Of a DNA stretch of 64,000 bases, positions 43,599-53,170 are shown in pieces. Each line of letters begins with the position of its first letter. Position 1 is the stretch's first letter. A program made the translations under genes and the position numbers. Source of the DNA: an uncultured Corynebacterium sp. (lineage in GTDB: Bacteria; Actinomycetota; Actinomycetes; Mycobacteriales; Mycobacteriaceae); contig NZ_CAMQAZ010000001.1 of assembly GCF_946998835.1 (NCBI RefSeq), forward strand, positions 1 to 64,000, read 5' to 3'. Below the pieces are notes generated by a model that saw only the letters and a program-made list of their open reading frames with translations, ran no database searches and was not told the origin of the DNA.

Positions 43599-44624
43599 TT
43601 ACTGAGAACCGAGCAGGCGGTTCAACCCAGTCGGGTTGGCCGCTTCCGAACGGACGTTAATAACAGCAGGAGCAGGTGCGTCCAACTCTTCGTCGGCAAG
43701 CGCCTCTTCGGTCGTTGCAGTCCAAGCGGTGGCGTACATAGTGATGCGCCAGATGAGGTAGAACACGACCATCAGACCGATGACGGGACCGAAGACTGCA
43801 CCGGCCGGGTTCGACAGTGCGTTGGAGAAGAAGACGCTACCGAGCTGCTTGACAACCTCAAAACCAATAGCGCCAATAATCGCGCCCTTCGCCGCCGAGC
43901 GGAATGGTGCGCCGCCGCGTGGCAGAAAAGCGAGCATCCAGAAGAACAACAGCCAGTTGGCAACAAGGCCGATGGCGATGGCAATCAAGCCGGCGATAAT
44001 GGTAATTCCCGGAATGTGCCCCAGGCCTACCTTGTCCAGCAGAGACTGCGTCAGCCCGGACGAGCCGGCCGCGGTGACAGCGAAGGTCAGCAAAATCATC
44101 ACCAGCATGCCCAGCAGACGCAGCAGGTCACGAACCTTGCCTACCACGAAGTTGCTAGCGCCCAGCGGGCGCTTCCACAGCTGTGTCACTGCGTTGGAGA
44201 GATTGCTCATCCACCCCAGACCCGACCACAGGGTGGCAATGAAACCAACCGTGAAGACGCCACCAGCCTGATCAATTGCGCCCTCGATGATTGCGTTGAT
44301 GGTGTCGCCCATCGACCCATCGATGGAGTCGGTAATAGCGGACTGAATTTGCTCGAGCAGCTGCTCATTACCTCGCAAAACAAGGGCGAGGATGGCAAAT
44401 GCCGTCATGATTAGCGGGAAAATCGACAGCACGGAGAAGTACGTAACAGCGGCGGCAAAGAAATTGCCACCCTGTTCGGCGTAGCGCTCCTGCATCCGCA
44501 TAATGTGATCGAACCACTCCCACTTTTCGCGGAGGCGGTCGATGGCGCTCGGTTCATCGGCGTGTACACGCTCGATGCCATAGCGGTCCGTTCTCTTCGG
44601 ATCTTTTTGAGTAGAGGTTGCCAT
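43599..44624 (-). CDS. YihY/BrkB-family inner membrane protein
   Basis: A 341-residue polytopic membrane protein. Six hydrophobic segments run from FFAAAVTYFSVLSIFPLIMTAFAILALVL (near residue 56) to VFGPVIGLMVVFYLIW (near 285). The AAAVTYFSVLSIFPL segment and FLPRGGAPFRSAAKGAIIGAIGFEVVKQL are YihY-family signatures. Transport or lipid roles have been proposed for the family, and none is certain. The gene was once called RNase BN in error. The start has both an AGGGGA Shine-Dalgarno and TAAGGT 7 nt upstream. Confidence 0.85.
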   Translation of the reverse strand: MATSTQKDPKRTDRYGIERVHADEPSAIDRLREKWEWFDHIMRMQERYAEQGGNFFAAAVTYFSVLSIFPLIMTAFAILALVLRGNEQLLEQIQSAITDSIDGSMGDTINAIIEGAIDQAGGVFTVGFIATLWSGLGWMSNLSNAVTQLWKRPLGASNFVVGKVRDLLRLLGMLVMILLTFAVTAAGSSGLTQSLLDKVGLGHIPGITIIAGLIAIAIGLVANWLLFFWMLAFLPRGGAPFRSAAKGAIIGAIGFEVVKQLGSVFFSNALSNPAGAVFGPVIGLMVVFYLIWRITMYATAWTATTEEALADEELDAPAPAVINVRSEAANPTGLNRLLGSQ

Positions 44625-44695
44625 GTCCCCTACCTTAACGTGCCAGCTTTCAGTACGAAGACTGATGCGCGGAGTCTATGGCATCTATGGCGGAA

Positions 44696-45811
<1,116 letters not shown>

Positions 45812-45835
45812 CTACGACGTTTTTGCAACTGCTGC

Positions 45836-45877
45836 GCCTATGACAACAACGTCGGTGCCTATGACGACAACGTCGGC
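45836..45877. repeat. Two 21-bp tandem repeats upstream of trpS
   Basis: GCCTATGACAACAACGTCGGT and its neighbour GCCTATGACGACAACGTCGGC are adjacent direct copies with two differences. They sit between the trpS promoter and the stop of the next gene. On the minus strand they fall in a 23-codon frame (GTG at 45883, stop at 45812) with two DVVVIG units, starting 3 nt after that gene's stop. Neither a trp-attenuator peptide (no Trp codons) nor a known site is recognised. Confidence 0.6.
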
Positions 45878-45886
45878 TTTCACGTA

Positions 45887-46318
45887 CTAACGCTGACGCT
45901 TCTCAGAACCCTGTTCGGCGAGCATTCGATCGGAGAGCAGTTTGACGGTTCTCGCGGCAGCGGCCGGTGATTCCTCGGGGTACAGCGCACGAACCAGGGT
46001 GACCGCCGGGCGGATACCGTGTTCGGCGAGCACGCTGCGAACACGCTCGCGCTCCCCCTGGGTCAACTCCAGTGGTGCCACAGGTGGCCTGCGCGTGTAT
46101 GACACGACCATCACAACGCCCAGCAGCACAATGAGTCCGAGGGAAATCCACAGCGGCCATGAGTAGACAAACGACAGCACGATAAACGCGACGATGACAC
46201 CGGAGATTACGACCACCGGAACATTGACGGCAGTGCCCGGATCGTTTTGCAGACTCCGCGCGATGGCTTCCAAATCGGCCATTTGGTGCCGCTTGTTATC
46301 GCTCTCGCCGTTTTTCAC
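45887..46318 (-). CDS. Small two-helix membrane protein, function unknown
   Basis: A 143-residue protein. A polar N-terminus of ~35 residues (MADLEAIARSLQNDPG) is followed by two membrane helices (VPVVVISGVIVAFIVLSFVY and PLWISLGLIVLLGVVMVVSY) and a cytoplasmic tail with GERERVRSVLAEHGIRPAVTLVRALYPEESPAAAARTV, which resembles a small helical ribosomal-interaction-like segment but is unassigned. The GTG start has AGGAGAGGG about 8 nt upstream. It lies upstream of trpS on the same strand, 135 nt away. Confidence 0.7.
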   Translation of the reverse strand: MKNGESDNKRHQMADLEAIARSLQNDPGTAVNVPVVVISGVIVAFIVLSFVYSWPLWISLGLIVLLGVVMVVSYTRRPPVAPLELTQGERERVRSVLAEHGIRPAVTLVRALYPEESPAAAARTVKLLSDRMLAEQGSEKRQR

Positions 46319-46448
46319 TGGGGATGCCCTCTCCTTTCCAGGCCCGCTCCAAGTTCTTCTTTAAATCTTAGGCGTTTACGTCAGAAGTACCGAACAGACC
46401 CACGGGTATTATTGGGCTGATTCAATGCTGTTACCCGTCAGGAGTTCC

Positions 46449-49136
46449 ATGCTCGCAGCCATTGCGGTTACCGTCTTTATTCTTTTGGTTCCGGGCACAC
46501 TTCTCGGTTGGGCCAGTGGGCTGCGCTCAACCCTCGCACTTGCGTCTGCTGGGCCATTGACGCTGGGAGTAGTAGGTTTTTCGGCGTGGCTTTCCCACGC
46601 GCTCGGTCTCGATTACTCCTGGCTTTTCGTGATGGGCATATGGGCGTGGTTCTGCGCAGTCGGTTACCTGGTGCGCAGATTCCTTCCCCGCGCGACACCC
46701 GAAGATGGCTTCGACTCCGGGGTCGTCACCGCGATGATTGTCGCAGGGGTTACGGTGGTCGGTTCGGTTCGCGCCATGCTCATGCTTAACGACGTCCCCG
46801 GCGGCCCCGGCGCTATCCGCGAAGCCTGGGACATGCTCTGGCACACCAACTTCCTCCGGTTCATTGATGAGGTCGCGATAGCGTCCCCCACCGCGGCCGG
46901 TGACCTGATGAATCAGGAGACCGGAGCCGAAATGTTCTACCCGACCGGCTGGCATGCCGTGGCGGGGCTGCTGCCCGGCTCGGTCTTCCTCGATTCCAAT
47001 GTATTTGCATTCTTGGCGCCGGCGCTGCTTCTGCCTGCGGCAACTGCGGTGCTAGCCCGCACCGCAGTTGGCCCTAAGTGGGCTGCCTATGCTGGTCCTG
47101 CAGCTGCCGTCGCTACGCTCATGCTTCCGGAGGTTTGGGTGGCCCTCTGGCGCACATCCTCCATGCCATACCTGCTGGCGGTGGCCGCCTTGCCGATTGC
47201 AGTGGCGCTGACTATGCGGGGCTACATTATTCCTGCCACGCTCGCCTTGGTCGGTACGTTTATTACCCATCCGGCAGCGGCTTTTGCTGCCATAGTGTTC
47301 GTCGTATTGCGGTTGATTACCCAGCCGAGTGTGAGTGGTTTAGCTCGTACGCTAGTTATTGGTGTGCTCACGTTTGCGATGACCTTCCCCGTGGTGGTGG
47401 CTGCAAAAGGGCAGGGCGAATCCGTTGCCGGCTTTACCGGACAGATTGAGATCTCTCGCTCCGAATCTCTGTGGTGGTCCCTTATCGGTTCTTCCAGTTA
47501 CGCCGATGAGGCCAATTTTTCCCTCGTTGTGCTGGTTCTCATGTTGATTGGCCTGGTGGTGGCGCTTGTGTCTCGTCTGCCGGGAAGTCCATGGGCACCG
47601 TGGCCGGCGCTGGCTTTCGGGCTGTTCTTCATGGTTTCCGATAGTGCGCAGTCCCGTTGGTCGGAGCCGGCCGGCGGAATTTTCAAGTTGGTCGGTACTT
47701 TCTTCTACGACATGCCGTATCGCATCCAGGCGGTGATGGGAATCTTGCGTGCGGTGCTGGTCGGCTACGCAGTAGCGGCTGCTGTTGTGGCGATTGTGGC
47801 TGTGGCGCAGTGGATCGTCGCAAAGCGAAATGAACCTGCCCGCGCGTGGAATCCCGCGCTGGCGGTGGGAATTGTTGCGGCGCTGGCAATTGTGCCGACG
47901 ACGTGGGTGAGTGGACCTGCCCAGCGTGAGGCGATTCGGGCCAGTTTCGGCAATATGTTTGTGACGGCCGCGGACCGTGAGGCGATTGGTTGGTTGTCCA
48001 AGCAGCCACATGCGTTTGAGGGGCATATTCTCAACGACCGCCGTGACGGTTCTGCGTGGATGTACGCCATCGCTGGGCTGCCAACACTATTCCGCCATTT
48101 CTCCTTCCCCGACAAAACTGCCGAGGTGAGTAAGAAGCTGCCGCCGAATGTAGATCTGCTCGGCGCAGATTCGAAATACGATGCCATGGCGCGGAAGCTG
48201 GGCGTGCACTACATCATTAGTTCCCCGCCGGGTGTGAACACGGATGGCACGGAGGCGCTGTCGATGCGCTCGTGGGCGTGGCATTCACCGGGACTGACAC
48301 CTGTATATCACGACGGCTCGGTAATGATTTTTGCTGTCAACGCGATGTTTTCACCAGCGGAGCTGAAGTCGATTGTCAAAGGTTCCCCGCATCGCCCGGC
48401 GCGCCCTAACCCGCTGTGGATGCCTCCGCGCCAGCCGATTCTGCCCTCCCCCGACGAGGCCGTCGACCCGCTTGTCGGCGCGCGCATCACAGTCGATTCC
48501 AGTCGCGCGGCTATCGATGCCATCAACTCCAATCTGCCAGGTGAACTGCAGTTGAGTGAAAAGAGCTCGCCTCACATCGATAGCATCGTGAAACGCGCGC
48601 GCACCAAGCTCCGTCAGCGCGGCGCAATCATCGGCGCACGTTCGCTTGCCGACGGCACGGCGAGCGCAGCCACCGTAATCGTTGGTCGCTCATCCGAGGG
48701 CAAAACTCTTTCGGGAGATAACATCGGCGATCGTGGTTTTTCGGTCTCCGCTGTAGTCAACTCCCCTGTCCCCAAGGACGACGCTCCTGCTGATTGGCAG
48801 TTGGCGGCGGGTGTACGTGACGGAATGGTTTTCCGTGGCTTCAATCCACACAGCAGTTACAGCGCCAGCGGGGTGCCGACAGAGTTTCGTACCGGGCTAG
48901 CTCCGGCAGTGGCGGCGAATCCGAGTTCGCGGCCGCATGCGCCGACGGTTGCGCTGTCGCTGGGCGCGGTGGGTGCCGCGACGCTCACCAACGATTTGGC
49001 CGACCCCGCCATGCAGGACAAATGGGCTGATGCCATCGTCGATGGCGTCGCGTCTATGCTGCGGCAAAACCGGCAGCTCGTAACCGTTCCCAAGCCGCAG
49101 CTAATCTCGGAGCGCGCTGGCGTTAGAGCGCGCTAA
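46449..49136 (+). CDS. Large polytopic membrane protein (DUF6541-like)
   Basis: An 895-residue protein. The first ~485 residues contain about a dozen hydrophobic helices with GPGAIREAWDMLWHTNFLRFID and PTGWHAVAGL in extracytoplasmic loops, a layout like GT-C glycosyltransferases. The C-terminal ~400 residues are a soluble, probably extracytoplasmic region (AADREAIGWLSKQPH, then GVHYIISSPPG). Actinobacteria carry such DUF6541 proteins near trpS in my recollection. Their function is unknown; an envelope glycan role is only an inference. The ATG at 46449 has AGGAG 5 nt upstream and is preferred over the ATG at 46425. Confidence 0.75.
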   Translation: MLAAIAVTVFILLVPGTLLGWASGLRSTLALASAGPLTLGVVGFSAWLSHALGLDYSWLFVMGIWAWFCAVGYLVRRFLPRATPEDGFDSGVVTAMIVAGVTVVGSVRAMLMLNDVPGGPGAIREAWDMLWHTNFLRFIDEVAIASPTAAGDLMNQETGAEMFYPTGWHAVAGLLPGSVFLDSNVFAFLAPALLLPAATAVLARTAVGPKWAAYAGPAAAVATLMLPEVWVALWRTSSMPYLLAVAALPIAVALTMRGYIIPATLALVGTFITHPAAAFAAIVFVVLRLITQPSVSGLARTLVIGVLTFAMTFPVVVAAKGQGESVAGFTGQIEISRSESLWWSLIGSSSYADEANFSLVVLVLMLIGLVVALVSRLPGSPWAPWPALAFGLFFMVSDSAQSRWSEPAGGIFKLVGTFFYDMPYRIQAVMGILRAVLVGYAVAAAVVAIVAVAQWIVAKRNEPARAWNPALAVGIVAALAIVPTTWVSGPAQREAIRASFGNMFVTAADREAIGWLSKQPHAFEGHILNDRRDGSAWMYAIAGLPTLFRHFSFPDKTAEVSKKLPPNVDLLGADSKYDAMARKLGVHYIISSPPGVNTDGTEALSMRSWAWHSPGLTPVYHDGSVMIFAVNAMFSPAELKSIVKGSPHRPARPNPLWMPPRQPILPSPDEAVDPLVGARITVDSSRAAIDAINSNLPGELQLSEKSSPHIDSIVKRARTKLRQRGAIIGARSLADGTASAATVIVGRSSEGKTLSGDNIGDRGFSVSAVVNSPVPKDDAPADWQLAAGVRDGMVFRGFNPHSSYSASGVPTEFRTGLAPAVAANPSSRPHAPTVALSLGAVGAATLTNDLADPAMQDKWADAIVDGVASMLRQNRQLVTVPKPQLISERAGVRAR

Positions 49137-49180
49137 TCTGCGGGGTTGGGCTGGCAATTCCACCCGAGACACCCAGAGTT

Positions 49181-50137
49181 TTAGCGGTACTCCACAATCA
49201 CCGGCGCGTGGTCAGTCCAGCGCAGGTCGTACGCTGCAGGTTTATCCACCACCGAGCTGACCGCACGCTTGAGCATCGGTTCGGTAGCCGCCTGGTAGTC
49301 AATGCGCCAACCGGCATCGGTATCGAAAGCCTTACCGCGGTAGGTCCACCAGGACCAGGGGCCGTCGGCCTCTGGGTGCAGACGACGAGTGACATCAAAC
49401 CACACCGGATCGTCGTTGAGCGCCGGGGCCTTCCACACAGAACCGTCGGAGAAGGTACCGGATTCCATCTCCTTCTCGCTGGCCTGAACCTGCGAATCCT
49501 GCGGGGCCTCGTCCGGCCAGCAGCCGAAGACCGAGTCCATCCAGGCACGCTCCTGCGGCAGGAAACCGCTCTTGCGACGGTTGGTCTTCCAATTCTTCAA
49601 ATCCTGCTCGCGGTGGCAGATATTCCAGTCACCGCCGATAACTGCGTGGTGCCCATCTCGCCCCTTCGCACCCAGTTCCGCCAGGTAGTCGGAGAAAGCA
49701 TCGAGGAAACGGTACTTCTCATCCTGCTTCTCGCTGAGCGCAGCGCCAGAGGGCAGATAGAGGCTGGCAACCTGGACATCCGCATCCAGGCCGGTGTCCG
49801 CTGCCGGGGCAACGCCGCTGATAAACCGACCGGACTCTTCGAACTCCTCCGAGCCGATGCCCACCTGGACGTCGTTAAGCGGAAAGCGAGAGAGAATGCC
49901 CACGCCGGCGCGCCCCTTGGCACCCAGATTTTCTGCACCAACCCAGTGCCATCCGGCGTCGAGAGCAGGCGCGAGGGCCGTGCGCGCCTGGTCGTCGGTG
50001 GCGCGGACTTCCTGCAGCAAAACGATGTCGGATGTGGTGTGCTTCAGCCACTCCAGCAGTCCCGGGTTGGTCTCACTGCGCTGTTTGACGGCGGCGCGAA
50101 TGCCGTTGACATTGATCGTCGCGATTGTAAGGCTCAT
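49181..50137 (-). CDS. xthA: Exodeoxyribonuclease III (AP endonuclease)
   Basis: A 318-residue exonuclease/endonuclease/phosphatase-fold enzyme acting in base excision repair. Motifs are IATINVNGIRAA, IVLLQEVRA with the metal-binding Glu, AGVGILSRFP, VIGGDWNICHREQDLKNWKTNRRKSGF, and the terminal RIDYQAAT and WTDHAPVIVEY with the catalytic His. The length (about 50 residues above E. coli Xth) reflects an insert around QVQASEKEMESGTFSDGSVW. TAACGT lies 8 nt before the ATG (leaderless). The gene is convergent with the large membrane protein. Confidence 0.93.
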   Translation of the reverse strand: MSLTIATINVNGIRAAVKQRSETNPGLLEWLKHTTSDIVLLQEVRATDDQARTALAPALDAGWHWVGAENLGAKGRAGVGILSRFPLNDVQVGIGSEEFEESGRFISGVAPAADTGLDADVQVASLYLPSGAALSEKQDEKYRFLDAFSDYLAELGAKGRDGHHAVIGGDWNICHREQDLKNWKTNRRKSGFLPQERAWMDSVFGCWPDEAPQDSQVQASEKEMESGTFSDGSVWKAPALNDDPVWFDVTRRLHPEADGPWSWWTYRGKAFDTDAGWRIDYQAATEPMLKRAVSSVVDKPAAYDLRWTDHAPVIVEYR

Positions 50138-50180
50138 GCCCTCATACGTTACCTATGCGCGCACTACGCCTTGCAGCTTC

Positions 50181-51488
50181 CTAGCGCAGTTCGACGCGCT
50201 CGGTCTTCTTCGCCTGTGCGCGGCGGTAGAGCACGATTGTCGGCAGGGCGATGAAGATTGCCAGTACCGCAAGCAGCGCGCCGCCCAGAGCCGGTGCACG
50301 ATATCCATAACCGGAAGCGATGACCCAACCGCCGAGCGCCGCACCGAACGCGTTAGCCATGTTCAATGCGGCCTGGTTGAGCGCTGCCGCCAGCGTCTGT
50401 GCGCGACCGGCGACATCCATCAGGCGGGTCTGCAGGTTCGGCACCAGCACTGATCCCAACAGACCGATAATGAGGAAATTGATTGTTCCCAGTAGCGCAT
50501 TCTGCGAGGTGAAGTAGAACGCACTGAGCATGATTACCATCAGCACCAGCGCCACCATAATGCCCCACTCGCCGATGCGATCGGAGAGCCAACCGCCGAT
50601 GTAAGTACCGACCACCATGCCGATGCCGTAGGCCATCAGCACAACCCAGATGTGGTTTTCGCTCATGCCCGCTTCGCGAGTCATGGTCCAGGTGATGTAG
50701 GTGTAGACCGCGAACATGCCACCGAAACCGACCGTGCCGATTGCGACAGTCAGCAGCACCTGCGGTGTCACCAGCGCCGACAGCTCATCCATCGGGCGGG
50801 TCTTCGGCATACGGTTCATGTGCGGCACGGCGAACCACAGCGAAACAAATGCAATCAGGCCGATGACCGCGACAAATGCGAAGGCGCTGCGCCAACCGTA
50901 CATCTGCCCCAGCACCTGCGCAGCCGGCACACCAATCACCGTCGCCACCGACAGTCCCACACCTGACAGCGCCACCATCTTGCCGCGCTGCCCAGGCTTA
51001 GCCAGGGAGGCCGCTACCAGACCCGCCACCGAGAAGTACGCACCGTGGGGCAAACCAGCAATGAAGCGAGACACCATCACAGCTTCGAAGGAGCCCAGGG
51101 TGCCCGCCCACACCGTGGCACCATTGCCCACGGTAAATGCCGCCATCAGCAGCAGGAGCATGCGCCTGCGCGGAATAGAGCCGGTCAGCACTGTAATCAG
51201 TGGCGCGCCCACGACAACACCGAGGGCGTACATCGAAATCATGCGCCCCGCAGCATCCTCATCGCGGCCGAACGCGTCAGCGATGTATGGCAGCAGCCCC
51301 ATGGCCACAAACTCGGTGACGCCAATGCCGAATGCGCCCACCGACAGCGCCACAATCACCAGGATTCGGCGTGCGTCAGAGATGTCGTCCTGCACCGGGA
51401 CCGGACGACGACGCGAGTTGAGCGATCTCGCACGGCGGGCGTGCGGATTGTCGTCGTGGTGGGTTACTCCTTCGCTTGACGACGTCAT
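50181..51488 (-). CDS. MFS transporter, DHA1 (AraJ/NepI-like) family
   Basis: A 435-residue major facilitator with 12 predicted helices. Signatures are the first helix ILVIVALSVGAFGIGVTEFVAMGLLPYIADAF, typical of AraJ-like sugar/drug exporters, the GRMISMYALGVVVGAPLI segment, RFIAGLPHGAYFSVAGLVAASL, and the loop GGWLSDRIGEWG. A ~45-residue polar leader (basic, RRARSLNSRRRP) precedes helix 1. The start MTSSSEG has AAAAGGAG 8 nt upstream; the longer ORF from 51602 lacks support. The substrate is unknown. Confidence 0.88.
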   Translation of the reverse strand: MTSSSEGVTHHDDNPHARRARSLNSRRRPVPVQDDISDARRILVIVALSVGAFGIGVTEFVAMGLLPYIADAFGRDEDAAGRMISMYALGVVVGAPLITVLTGSIPRRRMLLLLMAAFTVGNGATVWAGTLGSFEAVMVSRFIAGLPHGAYFSVAGLVAASLAKPGQRGKMVALSGVGLSVATVIGVPAAQVLGQMYGWRSAFAFVAVIGLIAFVSLWFAVPHMNRMPKTRPMDELSALVTPQVLLTVAIGTVGFGGMFAVYTYITWTMTREAGMSENHIWVVLMAYGIGMVVGTYIGGWLSDRIGEWGIMVALVLMVIMLSAFYFTSQNALLGTINFLIIGLLGSVLVPNLQTRLMDVAGRAQTLAAALNQAALNMANAFGAALGGWVIASGYGYRAPALGGALLAVLAIFIALPTIVLYRRAQAKKTERVELR

Positions 51489-51903
51489 TGCGACCGTCTC
51501 CTTTTCTTCACCTAGGCCAGCTGGCTGATTCTTCGTGCCCTCGACTTTTCCTCCCTGCGGCAATGTGCCGAAAATCGCGATGGAACGCGAGGGAAGCCGC
51601 AAGGGAAAAAATGAGACTCTACTCCCCCACGCAAAAACTTCACCATTTTAAACCGCCACTTCCGAGGTATTTGTGTGCGGAATTACATCAACGCCCGTAG
51701 ATGGTGCGCAATCACACTGCTACCTCATAATCTTCCTAAGTGATTTTTGCGAGCTCGTCGTTCACCAAAGGTTGCCCCACCCTCCCCGACCATCACGTTG
51801 CATTAGGGAGTATTAGGGCCTCCAGTGCCAACCCACTACCCACCCGGTAAATTGTTTTAAAGAATATTTTTGAACTGCAATACGGATAGGATCCTGATTC
51901 GCT
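51489..51903. promoter_or_regulatory. Divergent intergenic region, MFS gene / degenerate J-domain gene
   Basis: This is 415 nt of AT-rich sequence. Towards the plus-strand gene a -10-like TAGGAT ends 11 nt before the ATG, with TTGAAC and TTTTAA tracts ahead. A direct repeat ATTAGGG-AGT-ATTAGGG lies near 51805. I see no RNA gene, small ORF with a ribosome-binding site, or mobile-element remnant. Confidence 0.35.
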
Positions 51904-52902
51904 ATGGGCGACCGCTATAACCTCTATGAGTCTCTGAAGCTGGATAGTGCAGCCAGCACTGAGGACCTCCACTCCAAGCTTTCCGATCGAATCTCCGAGC
52001 TGCGTGACGCTGGTGCCGCCGAATACTCCGGCGAGTTTCAGGAGACCTTCACTGCGCTGCAGGTACTCGGCGATGACGGACGGCGCCGCGAATACGATGC
52101 ATTGCTGGCCGATGAGAACGCCACCATCACCATTGCGACTCTGCGGGAGTTGGCAAGCCGTCCCGCCTCCGCTGCGCAGCCACAGCCTCAGCAGTCTCAG
52201 GCTCAGCAGCCACAGTGGTCGAACCCCACTCCGGCCGGAACGATGACGGTGACGACCACGGTAACCACGGATGTACCTCCGCTGCCGGAAGACGCAAGCC
52301 TTCAGGATGCGTGGAAGCGCCTGCCCCGATTCCCCAAAATCACGGCCGGCCTGCTAGCAGCTGCCTCTGTGCTGGGATACATACTGGCGGCAGCTGCGAT
52401 TATTCTCGGGATCAATAATCTGAACTCCGCCCTAGCGGTGAAGGAACGTGACACTTCCTTGGCTACCTTTGGGGAAGACATCCGAGATGTCTTTGTCGGG
52501 TTAATCAATGTTAGTTCCGGTACCGCATTTTTCACCCTCGGCATCGTCATCGCTGTGATTTCGATGTACTGGCTCAATAAGGTCTTGCTGGGCCGCAACA
52601 TCCGCGCTCCTTATTTCCTGGTAGCCACCACCGGTCCACTCGGCGTGGGACTCGTTGCCATGTGCTACTTCATCCAGGACGAGTCCATCATTATTTTCAC
52701 TGGACTATCCGGCCTTGTTCTTATCGCTGTGACGGTTCTGGTTCTCCTCAAGGACATGCGCGCATGGTTCCGCGGCCAGGCCTTGGTCAAGACTACTCAG
52801 CCAGCCCCTGCACAGGGTTTCGCTCCGCAGTACCCCCAGCCCCAGAACAACCAGGGCCACCAGTTCGGTCAGAATAATCCTCCGAGCAATCCGCAGAGCT
52901 AA
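51904..52902 (+). CDS. Membrane protein with degenerate J-domain-like N-terminus
   Basis: A 332-residue protein. Residues 1-68 follow the DnaJ J-domain pattern (YNLYESLKLDSAASTEDLHSKL, then FTALQVLGDDGRRREYDALL), but the HPD tripeptide needed to stimulate DnaK is absent; the loop reads RDAGAAEYS. A Gln/Pro linker leads to four hydrophobic helices (KITAGLLAAASVLGYILAAAAII, TAFFTLGIVIAVISMYWL, APYFLVATTGPLGVGLVAM, IIIFTGLSGLVLIAVTVLVLL) and a Pro/Gln/Asn-rich C-terminal tail. It may tether a partner at the membrane without Hsp70 activation. Function unknown. It is a single-gene unit ending in a terminator. Confidence 0.7.
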   Translation: MGDRYNLYESLKLDSAASTEDLHSKLSDRISELRDAGAAEYSGEFQETFTALQVLGDDGRRREYDALLADENATITIATLRELASRPASAAQPQPQQSQAQQPQWSNPTPAGTMTVTTTVTTDVPPLPEDASLQDAWKRLPRFPKITAGLLAAASVLGYILAAAAIILGINNLNSALAVKERDTSLATFGEDIRDVFVGLINVSSGTAFFTLGIVIAVISMYWLNKVLLGRNIRAPYFLVATTGPLGVGLVAMCYFIQDESIIIFTGLSGLVLIAVTVLVLLKDMRAWFRGQALVKTTQPAPAQGFAPQYPQPQNNQGHQFGQNNPPSNPQS

Positions 52903-52919
52903 CTAGTCCGCTTTTTAAA

Positions 52920-52960
52920 CAACCGCGCCCGGTGTGCACGACACCCCAGCGCGGTTTTTG
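52920..52960 (+). terminator. Rho-independent terminator
   Basis: Nine-bp arms AAACCGCGC and GCGCGGTTT with an inner GGTGT/ACACC stem are followed by a T-run (TTTTTG). It lies 18 nt after the J-domain-like gene. Confidence 0.88.
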
Positions 52961-53047
52961 TATTGAGGGGGGCATTGACGCGGGGACCGTCGTAAAGCGA
53001 AGAATGAAATGAAAGACGGCGAATAAGTGACGATTAACTGAACATTT

Positions 53048-53063
53048 CGTGATTTGCCTCACA
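53048..53063. promoter_or_regulatory. GlxR-like site upstream of icd
   Basis: CGTGA-TTTGCC-TCACA matches nine of ten defined positions of the corynebacterial CRP/GlxR consensus TGTGA-N6-TCACA. Its centre is ~115 bp before the icd start. Regulation of a TCA-cycle gene by GlxR is plausible, but binding is not shown. Confidence 0.5.
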
Positions 53064-53170
53064 TAATTGCGTTATTCATATCACTATCACTGCTTTTGCG
53101 CTATGCCCCTGCCCAACCCAAGATTCAAAACTGGGTTATCGTGGAACAAAACAGATAGGAGACATAGATT

